The position numbers and the translations under genes are program-made. DNA of 64,000 nt, from contig JACGWO010000003.1 of the NCBI GenBank assembly GCA_034509735.1, positions 2,418,001 through 2,482,000 on the forward strand. The letters are read 5' to 3'. The number at the start of each line of letters is the position of its first letter. Within the stretch, counting starts at the first letter, position 1. The DNA is from Sesamum alatum (lineage: Eukaryota > Streptophyta > Magnoliopsida > Lamiales > Pedaliaceae). This document shows positions 34,549 through 46,581 of this stretch, piece by piece. The notes under the pieces are model-generated. The model did not search any database. It was given only the letters and a program-made list of their open reading frames with translations, and had not been told where the DNA came from.

Positions 34549-35482
34549 CTACGGAGAAGCGATGTTGGACATCGATTCGGATAAGTGGCTTGAGGCCATG
34601 AAATCCGAGATGGACTCGATGGGTACAAACCAGGTTTGGACCCTAGTGGACCCCACCCAAAGGGGTAAAACCCGTAGGGTGTAAATGGGTCTACAAACGT
34701 AAGCTTGGAGCTGATGGGGAGGTTACAACCTTCAAAGCCAGGCTTCTGGCGAAGGGTTACACTCAGCGACCCGGGGTCGACTTTGAGGAAACCTACTCGC
34801 CCGTAGGAATGGCTAAGTCCATTCGGATACCGCTTGCCATAGCAGCGTGGTATGGCTATGAAATATGGCAGATGGACGTGAAAACCGCCTTCCTCAATGC
34901 TTTCATAGAGGAAGAGATCTATATGGATCAACAACAAGGTTTCACATCTGTTGGAGAAGAGCAAAAGGTCTACCGTCTCCAAAGATCCATCTGTGGCCTC
35001 AAACAAGCTTCCCGAAGCTGGAACATACATTTTGATGAAGTCATACAGGGATATAATTTCATCAAGAACGAGTCCGATCCTTATGTATACAAGAAGATCA
35101 GTGGGAGCTCGGTTGCGTTTCTAGTGCTTTACATGGATGACATCTTGCTCATTGGGAATGATACTAAGACATTGGGTACCACTAAAGCTTGGTTGTCAAC
35201 GCAATTCTCCATGAAGGATATGGGCGAGGCATCCTACGACAACAGTGGGGTGATAGCGCTAGCAAAGGAATCGAGATCTCATCACGATCCAAGCATATTC
35301 TTAGACGCTACCATCTGCTTAGAGGGATGGTTAGCAGGAGTGACGTTCGGTTGGACCGAGTCAGCTCTGCAGAAAACATAGCAAATCCACTTGCTAAGCC
35401 CGGGTCACAAGATGCCCATACTCACCATCTGGATAAGAGGTTTGAGGTCAATGGGTGATTGGCTTGAGGTCAAGTGGGAGAT
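34549..35482 (+). pseudogene. copia B reverse transcriptase with RNase H mostly deleted
   Basis: It starts in the segment DIDSDKWLEAMKSEMDSM, then frameshifts near 34680 before KCVYKRKLG. From 34809 it keeps the catalytic QMDVKTAF block and the YMDD loop (codons near 35131-35142). At GEASY (about 35238) the frame jumps straight to DNSGVIALAKESRSHH; compared with A1 about 640 bp containing the rest of the reverse transcriptase and most of RNase H are missing. The tail is frameshifted and followed by the polypurine tract CAAGTGGGAGATTG. Confidence 0.87.
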
Positions 35483-37627
35483 TGTTAGAATAGGTGACTA
35501 GAAAGTCAATAGGTTTGGCATTTTGTAACCAATTTGACAACTTAATGTAATGTAATATTATGTGATGAATAAAATGAGTACTCGTCACCAATAGTATCTA
35601 CTTTTTTGCGCTCATTTTACATATGTTAAAACGGTGTTTTACTTATATCGCAACAAAACCCACAAACCTCGGTTAACAACTCATGCAGTTGGGCCACGCA
35701 TTGGATGGTGGTCATGAAACCAACTGATTAAGAATTGGGTCTGAAGAGTCCTATTGAGACTTGCATCAAGAGTCGTGTTCATTGGATGAGTGTCGTGTTT
35801 CATCGGCGACAGCCGTGGGACGCCTACACGATCTTAATGGGTTGGTCGACTGGGGTCGAGCCGACTGGACTAACTCGTGGGGATCATCATATGGAAGCCT
35901 TGGAGGCTTGGTCGGTATGATTGGATTTCCCCGATTCCGATAGTACGGGAGTAGTCCTCAGACTTGAGGAACCAGGGCAGTCGCGTGCACAGGACAATTG
36001 TATCTTGGATCTGGCAAGAGGTGATCATTCTGTAAGATGATCATTATAAGCCTTATCCAGTGCAGTCAGAATGTGTAGTGAGGACGGTGGATTCCAAGAA
36101 GAGGATCTGTCCCCTGTCAATATGTGACAGAGGTATCTCCTATGCACTCGGAGACACGTTCATGTTGTTTAAAGTTGTGGCCACAGTGGTTGGTCGAACA
36201 TGAAATGGTTTCCTGTGTCGACGCAATGAGGCATGCGTAGTCTCGAGTATTAAGCATAGATGCCTAGTCGAAGGATGGGAACCGACGCCCAATTTCATAC
36301 CCTAGACTAAGGCCGGGAGACGGTAGACGGAAGGACCATACTCGTACGGAATCGGCGTCTAAATGTTCACGCCAACATTCACCTAGTCTCTAGTGCCATG
36401 GACCGTTGCTAGACGACCACCCATGGTAACGGGCCCTTGTGGGACACGAGCCCAAGTCTAGCTGAGGGTGAACCTAAAGGGTCACACACAAATCACCGAG
36501 AAGGTTGAGAGATTGACTTGGAGTCAATCTCAAAGGATAAATAAGTAATTGGATTACTTAAAGGATTGTCCATTGGATGGAGGGGCCGATATTGTATCGG
36601 GCCCTCGTTTAATCAGTAAATTGGATTTACCGATTAATTATGGAAAGTCGAGATGTTGGATCTTTTGATTGGATTAAAAGACCAACGGGAATAATTTAAG
36701 TGGACATTAAATTGAATTTAATTTTGAGTTCGTCGTAATTGGATTACGGTATAACCCGATCCGTTAAATTTTGACCCGAGAGGAGAATTAATTCCTATTT
36801 TGGAATAGGAAGAAGTTGGACTTCTTCCCTAATTGAACATGGCTGAAAATTCTCCCTTGGAGGAAGCAAAATTCAGCCATGTTGGATACAAGGTGGCGGT
36901 TGACTTGTCTCTTTTGGTAAGAGACAAATCAACTCCAATCAAGCCCTTTACTTTTGGTATGATTTGATCATACCTTAAAAGTTGGTAGGCTTGATTGAAG
37001 AATTAATGGTGAAGATGAACCTAGACACATTCCAATAATCGCATTAATTATATATATATATTGGAGTATACTAACACCTTCTGTATGAAAATCATAATTC
37101 ATCTTTTCTAGAAAAGAAGAAGCAAATTTTTCGGCCTCTCTCCCTCACACTCTCGGCTACTCTCTTCCTCTTTCACCTTTGTTCTTCATTTGGTCTTGGA
37201 TCAAAAGGGAAGAACAAAGAAGTTTTAAGAAGAACACTGATTCATAGTTTTCATCTTCTTAAAACCGATTCCTTCACAAATCCGTTTTCTTCTAGCAAGG
37301 AGAACATGTGTTTCTTTCCGGTGTGGTGTGGATCACCTTTGGAGAGTTCATACTTTTGAACTTGGTGAGCATCCGGAAGAAGGAACAAAGCTTGTAGCCG
37401 TATGCGTGTGAAAAACTATGAAGGTAACATCCTAATTACGCTTCTATTGTTTTTCATTCATCTATGCCCTATGTGTAATACATGCTATAGTATTTATACA
37501 TTCTACATAGAACGCCCGGTTAATCACCCAAGGGTACAACCCTTCAGATTACGTTTATTATTTGATTTGAATTTACGTATTTTCCACGCTTTCTTGCCTC
37601 CGCTCGCGCTCCTGGGCGGATCCGATT
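35483..37627 (+). repeat. Family-B LTR (3' LTR of copia B)
   Basis: It starts TGTTAGAATAGGTGACTAG directly after the polypurine tract. It shares the first bases, a block around 36379-36490 (CCTAGTCTCTAGTGCCATGG) and the U5 hairpin idea (AAGGGTACAACCCTT at 37530-37544) with family A, but most of its length is different. It ends against the LTR of A4 at 37627, and its own terminal CA is not seen, so the end is probably truncated or fused. Confidence 0.8.
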
Positions 37628-37912
37628 TGAAAGAATATGTGGATCGTCCCGGGAAAATTGCGCGAATGCGGAAGCGTGGTATAAAATAAAAATGCGGAAT
37701 TTAAAACATGCTTTTAAATTAAAGAACACATTTCAAGGGGTGTTCCCTTGAAATTTCCCGGTGTTCGGTGTATCACATGAATAAACAACATACAATAATC
37801 ATATGAATTTTCACTTCTTTATTCATAAATGATTTATCAAACACCTGAAATTGTCTAGACATAGGTTACATATTCCCATCAAAATTGGCTTATATGGTCA
37901 CCTATTCTAACA
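37628..37912 (-). repeat. Family-A LTR with a 1.66-kb internal deletion (A4 3' LTR)
   Basis: Both LTR ends are present (TGTTAG at 37912 and TTTCA at 37628), but only 285 bp remain. Compared with the 44323-46268 copy, 1,660 bp between the CAT at 46156-46158 and the CAT at 44496-44498 is missing, a deletion between 3-bp repeats. TTGAC repeats and TATA box are lost; the U5 hairpins remain. Confidence 0.9.
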
Positions 37913-37928
37913 ATCTCCCACTTGACCT

Positions 37929-39420
37929 TTAAAGCCAATCGCCCATATGTCTAATCCCCATCTTCTCAAGATGTTGCGTATGAGCGCTCTGCGACATAGG
38001 CTTTGTCAACGGATCTGCTGTGTTGTCTGCTGAGTTGGCTCGGTCCATCCGAACGTCACCTCTTCCTACCATTTCTCTAAGAAGATGGTAGCGTCTAAGA
38101 ATGTGTTTGGAACGGTGATGAGATCTCGGTTCCTTTGCTTGCGCTATTGCACCATTGTTATCACAGAAGATGACAACAGGCTCGGCGATGCTAGGCACCA
38201 CACCCAACTCTTGGATGTAGTTTCTCATCCAAACCGCTTCCTTAGCAGCTTCTGAAGCTGCTATGTATTCAGCCTCTGTAGTGGAGTCAGCAGTGGTTGC
38301 TTGCTTGGAACTTTTCCAAGCCACTACTCCTCCATTGAGTTTGAATACGTAATCCGATTGAGACTTGACATCATCATCATCAGACTGGAAGCTAGCGTCG
38401 CTAAAGCCTTCCAGGATCAGCTCTCCATTTTCATAGACTAAGAAAATTTCCTTAGTCCTCCTTAGGTACTTAAGGATGCCCTTAACAACATTCCAATGTG
38501 CCTCTCCCGCACAGGACTGATATCTGCTTGTTACGCTCAAAGCGTACGCAATGTCAGGCCGAGTGCAGTGGACCGCATATTGGATACTACCTACGGCAGA
38601 AGCATAGGGGATGACTTTCATCCTTTCAAGTTCCTCATCAGTCTGTGGGGACTGTTTCTTGGACAACTTGATCCCATGCCTCATGGGAGGGAATCCTCGT
38701 TTGGAGTTGTCCATTCGATATCTCTTTAGGACTTTCTCCATATACGAGTTTTGGGTGAGCCCTAACATCCTTTTAGATCTGTCCCTGACAATCTGGATGC
38801 CTAGGATGTAGGAGGCTTCACCCAAGTCCTTCATGGAAAACTGGGTTGACAACCATGCTTTTGTGTTTCCTAACATTCTAACGTCATTACCAATGAGTAG
38901 AATGTCATCCACATAAAGCACTAGGAATACTATTGAGCTCCCACTTACCTTCTTGTATACACAAGGGTCGGATTCGTTCTTGATGAAGTCATAACCCCGT
39001 ATTACTTCATCAAATCGAATGTTCCAACTTCGGGATGCTTGTTTGAGGCCATAGATGGACTTCTGGAGACGATAGACTTTCTGTTCTTCTCCAGTGACCG
39101 TGAAACCCTCCGGCTGATCCATATAGTCGCTTCTTCAACGAAACCATTGCGGAAGGCTGTTTTCACGTCCATCTGCCATATCTCATAGTCATACCATGCT
39201 GCTATGGCGAGCAGGATCCGAATGGACTTAGCCATGGCTACTGGCGTGTAGGTATCCTCAAAATTGACCCCGGGTCGTTGAGTGTATCCCTTAGCTACAA
39301 GCCTAGCCTTAAAGGTTGTGACTTCTCCATCAATGCCAAGTTTGCGCGTATAGACCCACTTACAGCCCACTGGCTTAACACCTTTCGGTGGATCTACAAG
39401 TCTCTAGACTTGGTTCTCGC
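37929..39420 (-). pseudogene. copia A4 reverse transcriptase and RNase H, nearly intact
   Basis: The N-terminal part (39370-39002) reads GCKWVYTRKLG, ARLVAKGYTQ and the catalytic QMDVKTAF. One frameshift occurs near 39125 within VEEEIYMDQ. From 39122 to 37929 a single frame of 397 codons runs to the end: YVDD at 38915-38904 (minus), RNase H SDASFQSD, TTEAEYIA and FCDNNGAIA with all three acidic residues, and the terminal GDWL. Only the upstream shift separates the two halves, so this is the least damaged polymerase in the window. Confidence 0.9.
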
Positions 39421-39784
39421 TCATGGAGTCCATTTCGGTTTTCATGGCCTCAAGCCATTTCCCGGAGTCGATGTCAGACATCGCTTCTCCGCATGTCTTA
39501 GGATCGTTGTCCAAAAGATCGGTCGCTCCTAGAAAGCCATATCTCATTGGAGGTCTGGATTCTCTAGTGGACCTACGGAGAACGGGAACGTCAGTGGTGA
39601 CTGTGGGCGCTGACTGTATCGGAGCCGGCGGTTGAGGGACCGAGGCTGGCCGTTCCTGAGGTTGTCTTTCATGCCTAGCATGTTGGACTCCTCGAGGTTG
39701 GTCAGCCCTTCGGCAGTCTATCCTGAATCCTCTAAGTGAGGGTTCCGCGGCTACCTCTGATGGCTGGATTCCATCGCTTGATTC

Positions 39785-40615
39785 CTCAAGGATCAGCTCA
39801 TCAGGTTAGACATCCTCTGGGAAGCCTTGCTCCAAGAATACTGCATTCCTTGAAACAAACACCTTTTGTTCCAAGGGGTCATAAAAGTAATAACCCGCAG
39901 TTTCTTTAGGGTATCCAACGAACCTGCATAAGCTAGACCTGGATTCTCATATGGCGTTTGGGTCAATGCACTGGTAGGCGCCAAATTCAACAACTTGGCC
40001 GCCGTTTCTAGTGCATAGCCCCAAAAGGATAAGGGCAATTTGGTAAAACTCCGAACCATATTCAACAGGGTTCGGTTCCTCCTTTCAGAGACACCATTTA
40101 ATTGTGGTGTTCCGGGAGGTGTCCATTCTGATATTATACAATGTTCTTTTAGATAATCTAGGAACTCGGTACTAAGGTATTCACCGCCTCGGTCTGACCG
40201 TAGGATTTTAATTTTGCAGTTGGTCTGGTTCTCCACTTCAAGTCTGAATTCTTTAAACCTCTCAAGAGCTTCAGACTTGTACCTCATTAGGTAAACATAA
40301 CCATAGCGTGAATGATCATCGGTAAAGGTTATGCAGTAGGAGAACCCACCTCGGGCCTGCGTCCTTAGTGATCCACATACGTCTGTATGGACCAAGTCCA
40401 ACAGACCTGTGGCAAGCTTGCTTTGTCCTACAAAGGGCTTCTTGGTCATTTTCCCTCTTAGACAGAATTCACAGGTTGGTAGCTCACTCAAGTCCCCTAC
40501 CTCTAGGTTCTTTGAGTCTACCAACCTTTTCATCCTATCTTGGTATATGTGACCTAGCCTAGCGTGCCACAGTCGTGCGTTCCCGTTATTATCTAATTTA
40601 CGTTTGTGTTGAGCG
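39785..40615 (-). pseudogene. copia A4 integrase
   Basis: The minus-strand frame from 40533 reads MKRLVDSKNLEVGDL with CEFCLRGK (zinc-binding end) and continues into the core with HTDVCG, RSDRGGEY and NGVSERRNRT, so the D,D,E triad is complete. A small in-frame loss occurs at NMVRSF, where A1 and B have MVRSMMSF. After LTQTPYEN a deletion shifts the frame, and the remainder (to about 39793) is the out-of-frame C-terminal tail. Confidence 0.87.
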
Positions 40616-41883
40616 TTAAGAACGAAGTTCGTTTTGTTGCAAGATATAGAGCCCGTTATTTAATGTACCAAGCAGATGAGCAATTCCACACCTCATCAAA
40701 TAAAAGCAATTTTTATTGATTCTAAACTCATAACCACTATTGTCCAACAATGGAATGGAAATGATGTTTTTAATCATACTAGGTACAAAATAAACTTGCT
40801 CTAATTCTATGCTAATACTATCACTAATCACTAGAGTAGCGGATCCTACTGTTTCTGCCGAGATGGCCTTGCAATTCCCAAGCTTCAGGATCATGTCCCC
40901 GCTACCCAGTTTTCTGCTTCTTTTCAACACCTGCAAGTCATTGCAAATGTGAGCTCCACAGCCGGTATCTAATACCCAAGAGGCAGAATTAGTGACCATG
41001 TTAACCTCAATCACAAAAATACCTTGGTTCGAGAAGAGTTTGGGGCACTCTCTCTTCCAATGCCCTTTCTCACGGCAGTTGATACATATGTCATATGCCT
41101 TCGACTGTTGCTTGGAGACAACCTTTCCCTTTCCTTTGCCTTTCCCCTCTTTGGCAATGGGAACACTCTTAGTGTTCGTAGCTGCTTTGACGGCCTTTCC
41201 CTTCCCTTTCTTCTTTTTCCAACGTCCGGCACCTTTGCCTTTCGTCTTGGAAGTTGAAGCGCTTCCAAACAATACGAAGGCGCAGACTTCTTAGTCGTTG
41301 CCTCGTATTGCACCAACATATTAATCAATTCATGAATGCCCTTCTCAAGTGCATTCATGTTGTAGTTGACGGTAAATTGGTCAAAGGAGGGTGGGAGTGA
41401 CTGAAGGATCATATCTATGTACGTTTCATTATCGAGACCTGCCTTTAGGTCCTCGAGCTTTTCCACCAGGGTAAGCATTTTAACCCCGTGCTCTTGTACA
41501 GAGGATCCTTCTGTCATTTTAGTTCCAAAGAACGCCTTGGTCGCGACATACCTAGTATGCCGGTCCGGGACTGCATAGCAATCCTTAAGGCGAGCAATTA
41601 TGGAAGGGACGTCGTCTAGCCTTTCATATTGCTTCTGAATCTCATTGGTCATCGAAGCAAGTATGATGCTGCGGACCTTCCGGTTATCCTTATGCCAAGT
41701 CTCGAACGTCTCACGTTCTTCTGGCGTGGATCCTTCCGGCAAGGTCCTAGGGAGAGGCTCGTCCATGACGTAGCCTTGGTTCTCGTAATCTAGGACTATC
41801 CTGAGATTGCGCGACCAGTCGTTGTAATTTGTTCCATTGAATTTGTTTGTCTCAAGAATGGTTGAAAGTAGGTTCTTAGACAT
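40616..41883 (-). pseudogene. copia A4 gag, zinc knuckle and protease
   Basis: Gag begins at ATG 41883 (MSKNLLSTILETNKFNG) and is open through SLPPSFDQF to about residue 205. A frameshift near 41270 separates it from the next frame. That frame (41272-40616) gives GRWKKKKGKGK, the CCHC knuckle CINCREKGHWKREC and a complete protease start with WVLDTGCGAH, in which the tryptophan lost in A1 is intact. The frame ends in QQNELRS because of a shift before the pre-integrase domain. Confidence 0.9.
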
Positions 41884-43429
41884 TTTAAAATCTACATTTT
41901 GAAAAACAATACGCGATCAGCAGAAAATAAAGATGGTGGTTTGACAAAAATAATTAAATGCTTGGTCTTTAGTCATTTAATCCTCCCACTATTTATACGA
42001 GAACACGGTACTCTCAAACGTGATTTTCGGGAAATCCTTTCCTAGTGGGCTTGGGATCCACAGCGATTTTTCTCATACCCCACTTTTACGATTCGCATGG
42101 AAAAGATCCTGTGGGAGGTATTCCATACCATTCTCGTTCCACGAGATTCCCAAGATTGCTGCCTCACCCTTTCACATGATCCCGAGGACTCCAAGTGAAT
42201 CATGCTAATTGGGCATTAGACCCAACCCAATCGACCGAGCCACAGACCCACTGGTACCCCTACGACTCGTGAGACAGGTAACAGCAGCCCATTTTTCGTT
42301 CATGACATAGTGCAGCTTCTTTTAAGTACAATAACGTGCCACGACTCGTGAGACCACGCTATTGACCTAAAACAACTTCCTCACTATGTCATGGATTGGA
42401 AGGCATGGACAAACTCCTAGAGTTCATGTCCATTTTGTCTAGGGTCTAATATTTCAACATTGGTCCAACCAATGTGAGACTAGTAAATGACCGAGATCTC
42501 ATAATAAATAAACATTCACACATTCATCCATCATGCGTAAATTAAACCATCCATAGCAGTTATATGATACATAAAAACCCATTCATCCATCATAATAACC
42601 ACATGCAAAATTAAAGCCTAGCACGCCCCTGTTGGATGATCACGACCCCGAATCCTATTCGACCTACTGAGCCCGCAGTGGATCTATGGTCAATCTAGGG
42701 TTGGTCCTATACTATTACATTAATAGTAACCCAATCATCATGCTGATGGGCCTTGGTCTCTTTTCTCTTTCTTCACTTCATGGAAAACTCCAAGGGACCT
42801 CCCGTCTGGGCTCTCCATGTGGTCCTTCCTTCTTCTCCACCAATTACAAAAAATAGAAACCTCACTCCTAATCTACTCTCATTACATATTAAAAATAGAA
42901 ACCCAGCGAAAACCCGGGGGAGTACATAAGGAGGGAGGTAGAATGCCTTATTATTCCAAGACAACTAGAAAGAGAGAAGGAGAAAGCAGTAAAAGAGGCA
43001 CACAGGCCCAACAGAAAATTAAACCATACATTCGGTCTAGGGCTCGTGATCAACCATTTCCATCCAACACACATAATCACATGATCTAATCACATAATTA
43101 CAATATACCAGCAATTCATGATTTTCAATCATAATCATTCAAGATAAGAAATAAATGAACATGTGCGTAACGTGTGAAAAATAAAACACAAATATTGGTA
43201 ACAGTATTTTCTCGTTTTAGGAAAACCTTTCCTCATTATTTTAAGTAAAATAACCCCGGGATTCCAAATCCAATATATTTTACTCCTAAAATAATGTCTT
43301 TAGAATATTAGGCAAAATTGAACCCAAAAATGAATTTTTTTCATAATTAATTCAAAATTAAAACTGAAAATAAATTAAAAAAAATAAGAAGAAAACAATA
43401 CTAGGGTTTCAAACCCTAGCAGCAGCACC
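41884..43429 (-). other. Long leader of copia A4 with telo-box hairpin
   Basis: Untranslated region between the GC-rich block and gag, colinear with 12994-14505 in A1. The hairpin CTAGGGTTTCAAACCCTAG is at 43401-43419. Palindromes matching CACGACTCGTG occur near 42337, with a mutated copy near 42261. No gene is supported. Confidence 0.7.
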
Positions 43430-44110
43430 GGCCGCCGCCGGCAACGGCCTGCCGGCGTGCGCACAGGGCAGCAGGCTCTGCCTGCCGCCCCTACGTGCGC
43501 GCAGGCGCTGCCTGGTCGGGCGCGCGCGCAGGCCCCTGCGTGCGTGCGTGCGCGCCTGGCCGGCAGCGTGTTGCGCGGCCTGGTGTTCCGGCAGGCCGTC
43601 GCGCGCGCAGGATCCCCTGCCTCGCGCGCGCGCTGGCCTGCTGGTTGCCAGCCGCGCACCTACTCCTGCGCAGTGCGCGTGCAGACGCGCACTAGGCGTG
43701 CCTACCGGGCGCACGCGCGCAGACACCTCCGTCTGCGTGCGCGCGCGCCTGGCGGCGCCGCCTGGTGCTCGTCCGTGCGCGGACTCCTTGCCCTGCAACC
43801 GCGCACGCGCGCGCGTATGAGCGCGCATGCCTGGAGGCGCCGCCCTGCGTGCTGGCTGCGCGACCGGGCGCGCAGACTGCCTGCGCGCTGGCCCTGGCGT
43901 GCGCGCGCGGGCTCCCCTGCCCGTTTGTGCGCGCGCCAGGCAGCGGCCTGTTTGAGGCCTCGGCCGCGCTGCCTGCCTGGATGGCAGCGCGCGGCCCTGC
44001 GCGTCCGGCTTGGCAGCTGCGCGCAGGTTTCCCTTGCCTGCGCGCGTCTGCCCTGCCGGCAGCGCACGGCTGCGCGCGGCCAGCCCTCCTGGCTGGTCGG
44101 CTGTGGCTGT
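43430..44110 (-). repeat. GC-rich leader block of copia A4
   Basis: About 680 bp of dense CGCGCG, GCGCGCGC and CTGCCGGCAG-like sequence. Parts recur within the block, suggesting growth by slippage or local duplication. It includes the whole counterpart of the A1 block and a further upstream portion that A1 has lost. Confidence 0.8.
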
Positions 44111-44305
44111 TTCCCGTTTTCCGTTTAATTTTCCACCCTGTTTCCCAAGAAAAATAGAAAAATACCAATTTGCAGAGATTCACACGAATTGAAAGCAATA
44201 AAACGACATGCTTTTAAAATCAAGAAAATCAAGATTTAATAAAAAACATGCCAAGATCACGTTTCATGCTTAAAACGCACATAAACCCTAGGCCTAAACA
44301 CCGAA

Positions 44306-44321
44306 CCGGGCTCTGATACCA
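44306..44321 (-). other. Primer-binding site of copia A4 (initiator tRNA-Met)
   Basis: On the minus strand TGGTATCAGAGCCCGG follows the LTR end after one base, identical to the A3 site. Confidence 0.92.
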
Positions 44322-44322
44322 T

Positions 44323-46268
44323 TGAAAGAATATGTGAATCGTCCCGGGAAAATTGTGCGAATGCGGAAGCGCGGTATAAAATAAAAATGCAGAATTTAAA
44401 ATATGCTTTTAAATTAAAGAACACGTTTCAAGGGGTGTGCCCATGAAATTTCCTGGGTGTTCGGTGTATCACATGAATAAACAACATACAATAATCATGG
44501 AGGCCATAGGGTTGAAAAATAAAAGAGGCGAAAACGTAAACCGAGACCTACTCGTTGTCGTTTTCGTCTTCAACGGCTACACGCGTTGTTCCCCGTTTTG
44601 CAGCAAGATCTCGTTCTTGAGACCCTCCAAATCGTGACACACGATCCACCCACGTATCTTGCACGTCGTGCTAGCAACGAACAAGTATGTAATTTATTGG
44701 AGTGGATGAATCAACAATACGTTATGAATTAACGGTATTGATTCATCAATGTTCTAATGTTCCAAGAACAAGAGAACAAGAAAAAATGATTTCTTGGAGA
44801 GTAAGAGAGGGGGGGGGGGGACGAGAGGAGAGGAGAGGGAGTGTGTGTGTTGGAATTTCATCATCCTTCAAAAGGTGCAAGGCTAGGGGTTTATATAGAG
44901 GACGAGTTTAATCCTCTTTAAACTCCAACTCTTTAGAAGCTTAATTTGACTAGGATTTTGACCTAGTCAAAGTCCTAGTCAAAGTAGAATTTGACCTTGT
45001 CAAATTCAATCCTAGCCTTTCATCTCTCCCATTAAATCTCAACCATTAATTTAATTTAATGGAATATTTTAAATATTCCAAAAGGCCAAATAAATATAAT
45101 AAATATTAATATTTATTCTAGGCCCATTAAATTAATTCCCTTAATAAATCGAATTTATTAATTTAATTTTCTTTATCAAATAGAAGGAATTAATTCTCCA
45201 AGAAAATATAGGACCCGATTAAATCCAATTTAATCATTCCTTTACTCCAACATTTAATTTCATATTAAATACTAAGTGTGTGTGGATAGTGTGTGACTCT
45301 TTAGGTTCACCTTTCAGCTAGACTTGGTCGGATTCCTAGAATCCGTCCGTTACCATGGGTGGCCATCTAGCAACGGTCCATGGCACTAGAGACTAGGTGA
45401 AATATTCGGGGATGAACATTTAGGCTCTAACAGTACACTTGTCCTTCTGTCTTCGGTCTCATCACTTAGGGTCTAGGGCACGAAAAATGCAGGTACCTAT
45501 TTTGGACCTAAGTGTCGGTCTGTCCTTACTAAACGCCACAAGGGAAACCTTCCCTTCTGTTCAGTTACTGTGGCCACAGATTTTAGGGACAAGACACAGA
45601 GCATACATGAGACTCTCAATGCCTTTTGACAGGAGACAGATCCTTTCTTGGAAACTACTGTCACTCTGTACACCAGAGCTGCACTAGACATGACTTATGA
45701 CTACTCAAGAGTATTTTGGCAATCTCTCACCATATCTAAGATACAGACCTGATGTATAGGTAAACTCATCAGTTCCTCAAGTCAAAGGACTTGACCTGTA
45801 CCGTTGGAACCGGGAATACACGTCATACCTTGCTGACCATACTCAAGGTCCTCAAGTCACTTCAGTCAGCTGCTTCCTAGCATGCTAACCCACTAACACT
45901 GCTTAGACGACCTTCGTCACTCGTCGATGAAATACGACAGCAGATGCTTAGTGCAAGTCTCAAGGGGAATCTCGGTACCCATTTTCGAGATTCCTTGACT
46001 TGGAGATTTCCGGACTGATTCGGTAAGACTGATTTCATGGACCTACCTCCAAGCGTAGTCCCAGTCCCCGAAATCGATTCTCAGTTCGTGGGCTTTGTTT
46101 GCGTAGTGAACAGAAATGTAATAGCAGATATAAGTGAACGTAAACAAAGTGTTGCCATATGAATTTTCACTTCTTTATTCATAAATGATTTATCAAACAC
46201 CTGAAATTGTCTAGACATAGGTTACATATTCCCGCCAAAATTGGCTTACATGGTCACCTATTCTAACA
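44323..46268 (-). repeat. Family-A LTR (5' LTR of A4, shared middle LTR)
   Basis: 1,946 bp from TGTTAGAATAGG at 46268 to CATATTCTTTCA at 44323. TTGAC repeats at 45005-44943, TATA near 44895, a G run near 44809-44820 and a GT-rich tract around 44841 (microsatellite-like). The TTCAAGG...C-TTGAA hairpin is at 44448-44428, with one arm mismatch. Confidence 0.92.
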
Positions 46269-46284
46269 ATCTCCTACTTGACCT

Positions 46285-46581
46285 TTAAAGCCAATCGCCC
46301 ATATGTCTAATCCCCATCTTCTCAAGATGTTGCGTATGAGCGCTCTGCGACATAGGCTTTGTCAACGGATCTGCTGTGTTGTCTGCTGAGTTGACTCGGT
46401 CCATCCGAACGTCACCTCTTCCTACCATTTCTCTAAGAAGATGGTAGCATCTAAGAATGTGTTTGGAATGGTGATGAGATCTCGGTTCCTTTGCTTGCGT
46501 TATTTCACCGTTGTTATCACAGAAGATGACAACAGGCTCCGCGATGCTAGGCACCACACCCAACTCTTGGATGTAGTTTCT
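46285..46581 (-). pseudogene. RNase H tail of a second family-A element
   Basis: It encodes IQELGVVPSIAEPVVIFCDNNGEITQAK through to GDWL, nearly identical to the end of the A4 polyprotein, and sits upstream of the A4 5' LTR. It begins abruptly at MRNY next to CACTA-2 DNA at 46582. Only a GA dinucleotide is shared at the junction, consistent with a deletion joined end to end. Confidence 0.88.

Larger units (their letters stand above)
37628..46581 (-). mobile_element. copia A4: family-A element in a partial tandem array
   Basis: Read on the minus strand: RNase H tail of one element (46581-46285), full LTR (46268-44323), primer site, long leader, gag, protease, integrase, reverse transcriptase, RNase H (to 37929), then a shortened LTR (37912-37628). 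The extra RNase H tail before the 5' LTR means that two elements share a middle LTR, as produced by unequal recombination. The right edge joins CACTA-2 TNP2 sequence at 46582 without LTR ends. Confidence 0.88.

Noticed and set aside
43375..44198. Long open frames (up to 223 codons) in both directions
   Set aside because: Same GC-rich leader block as above; every frame is open by composition.
44809..44820. G run and nearby GT/CA microsatellites
   Set aside because: Simple repeats in a rapidly evolving LTR region; no further signal.
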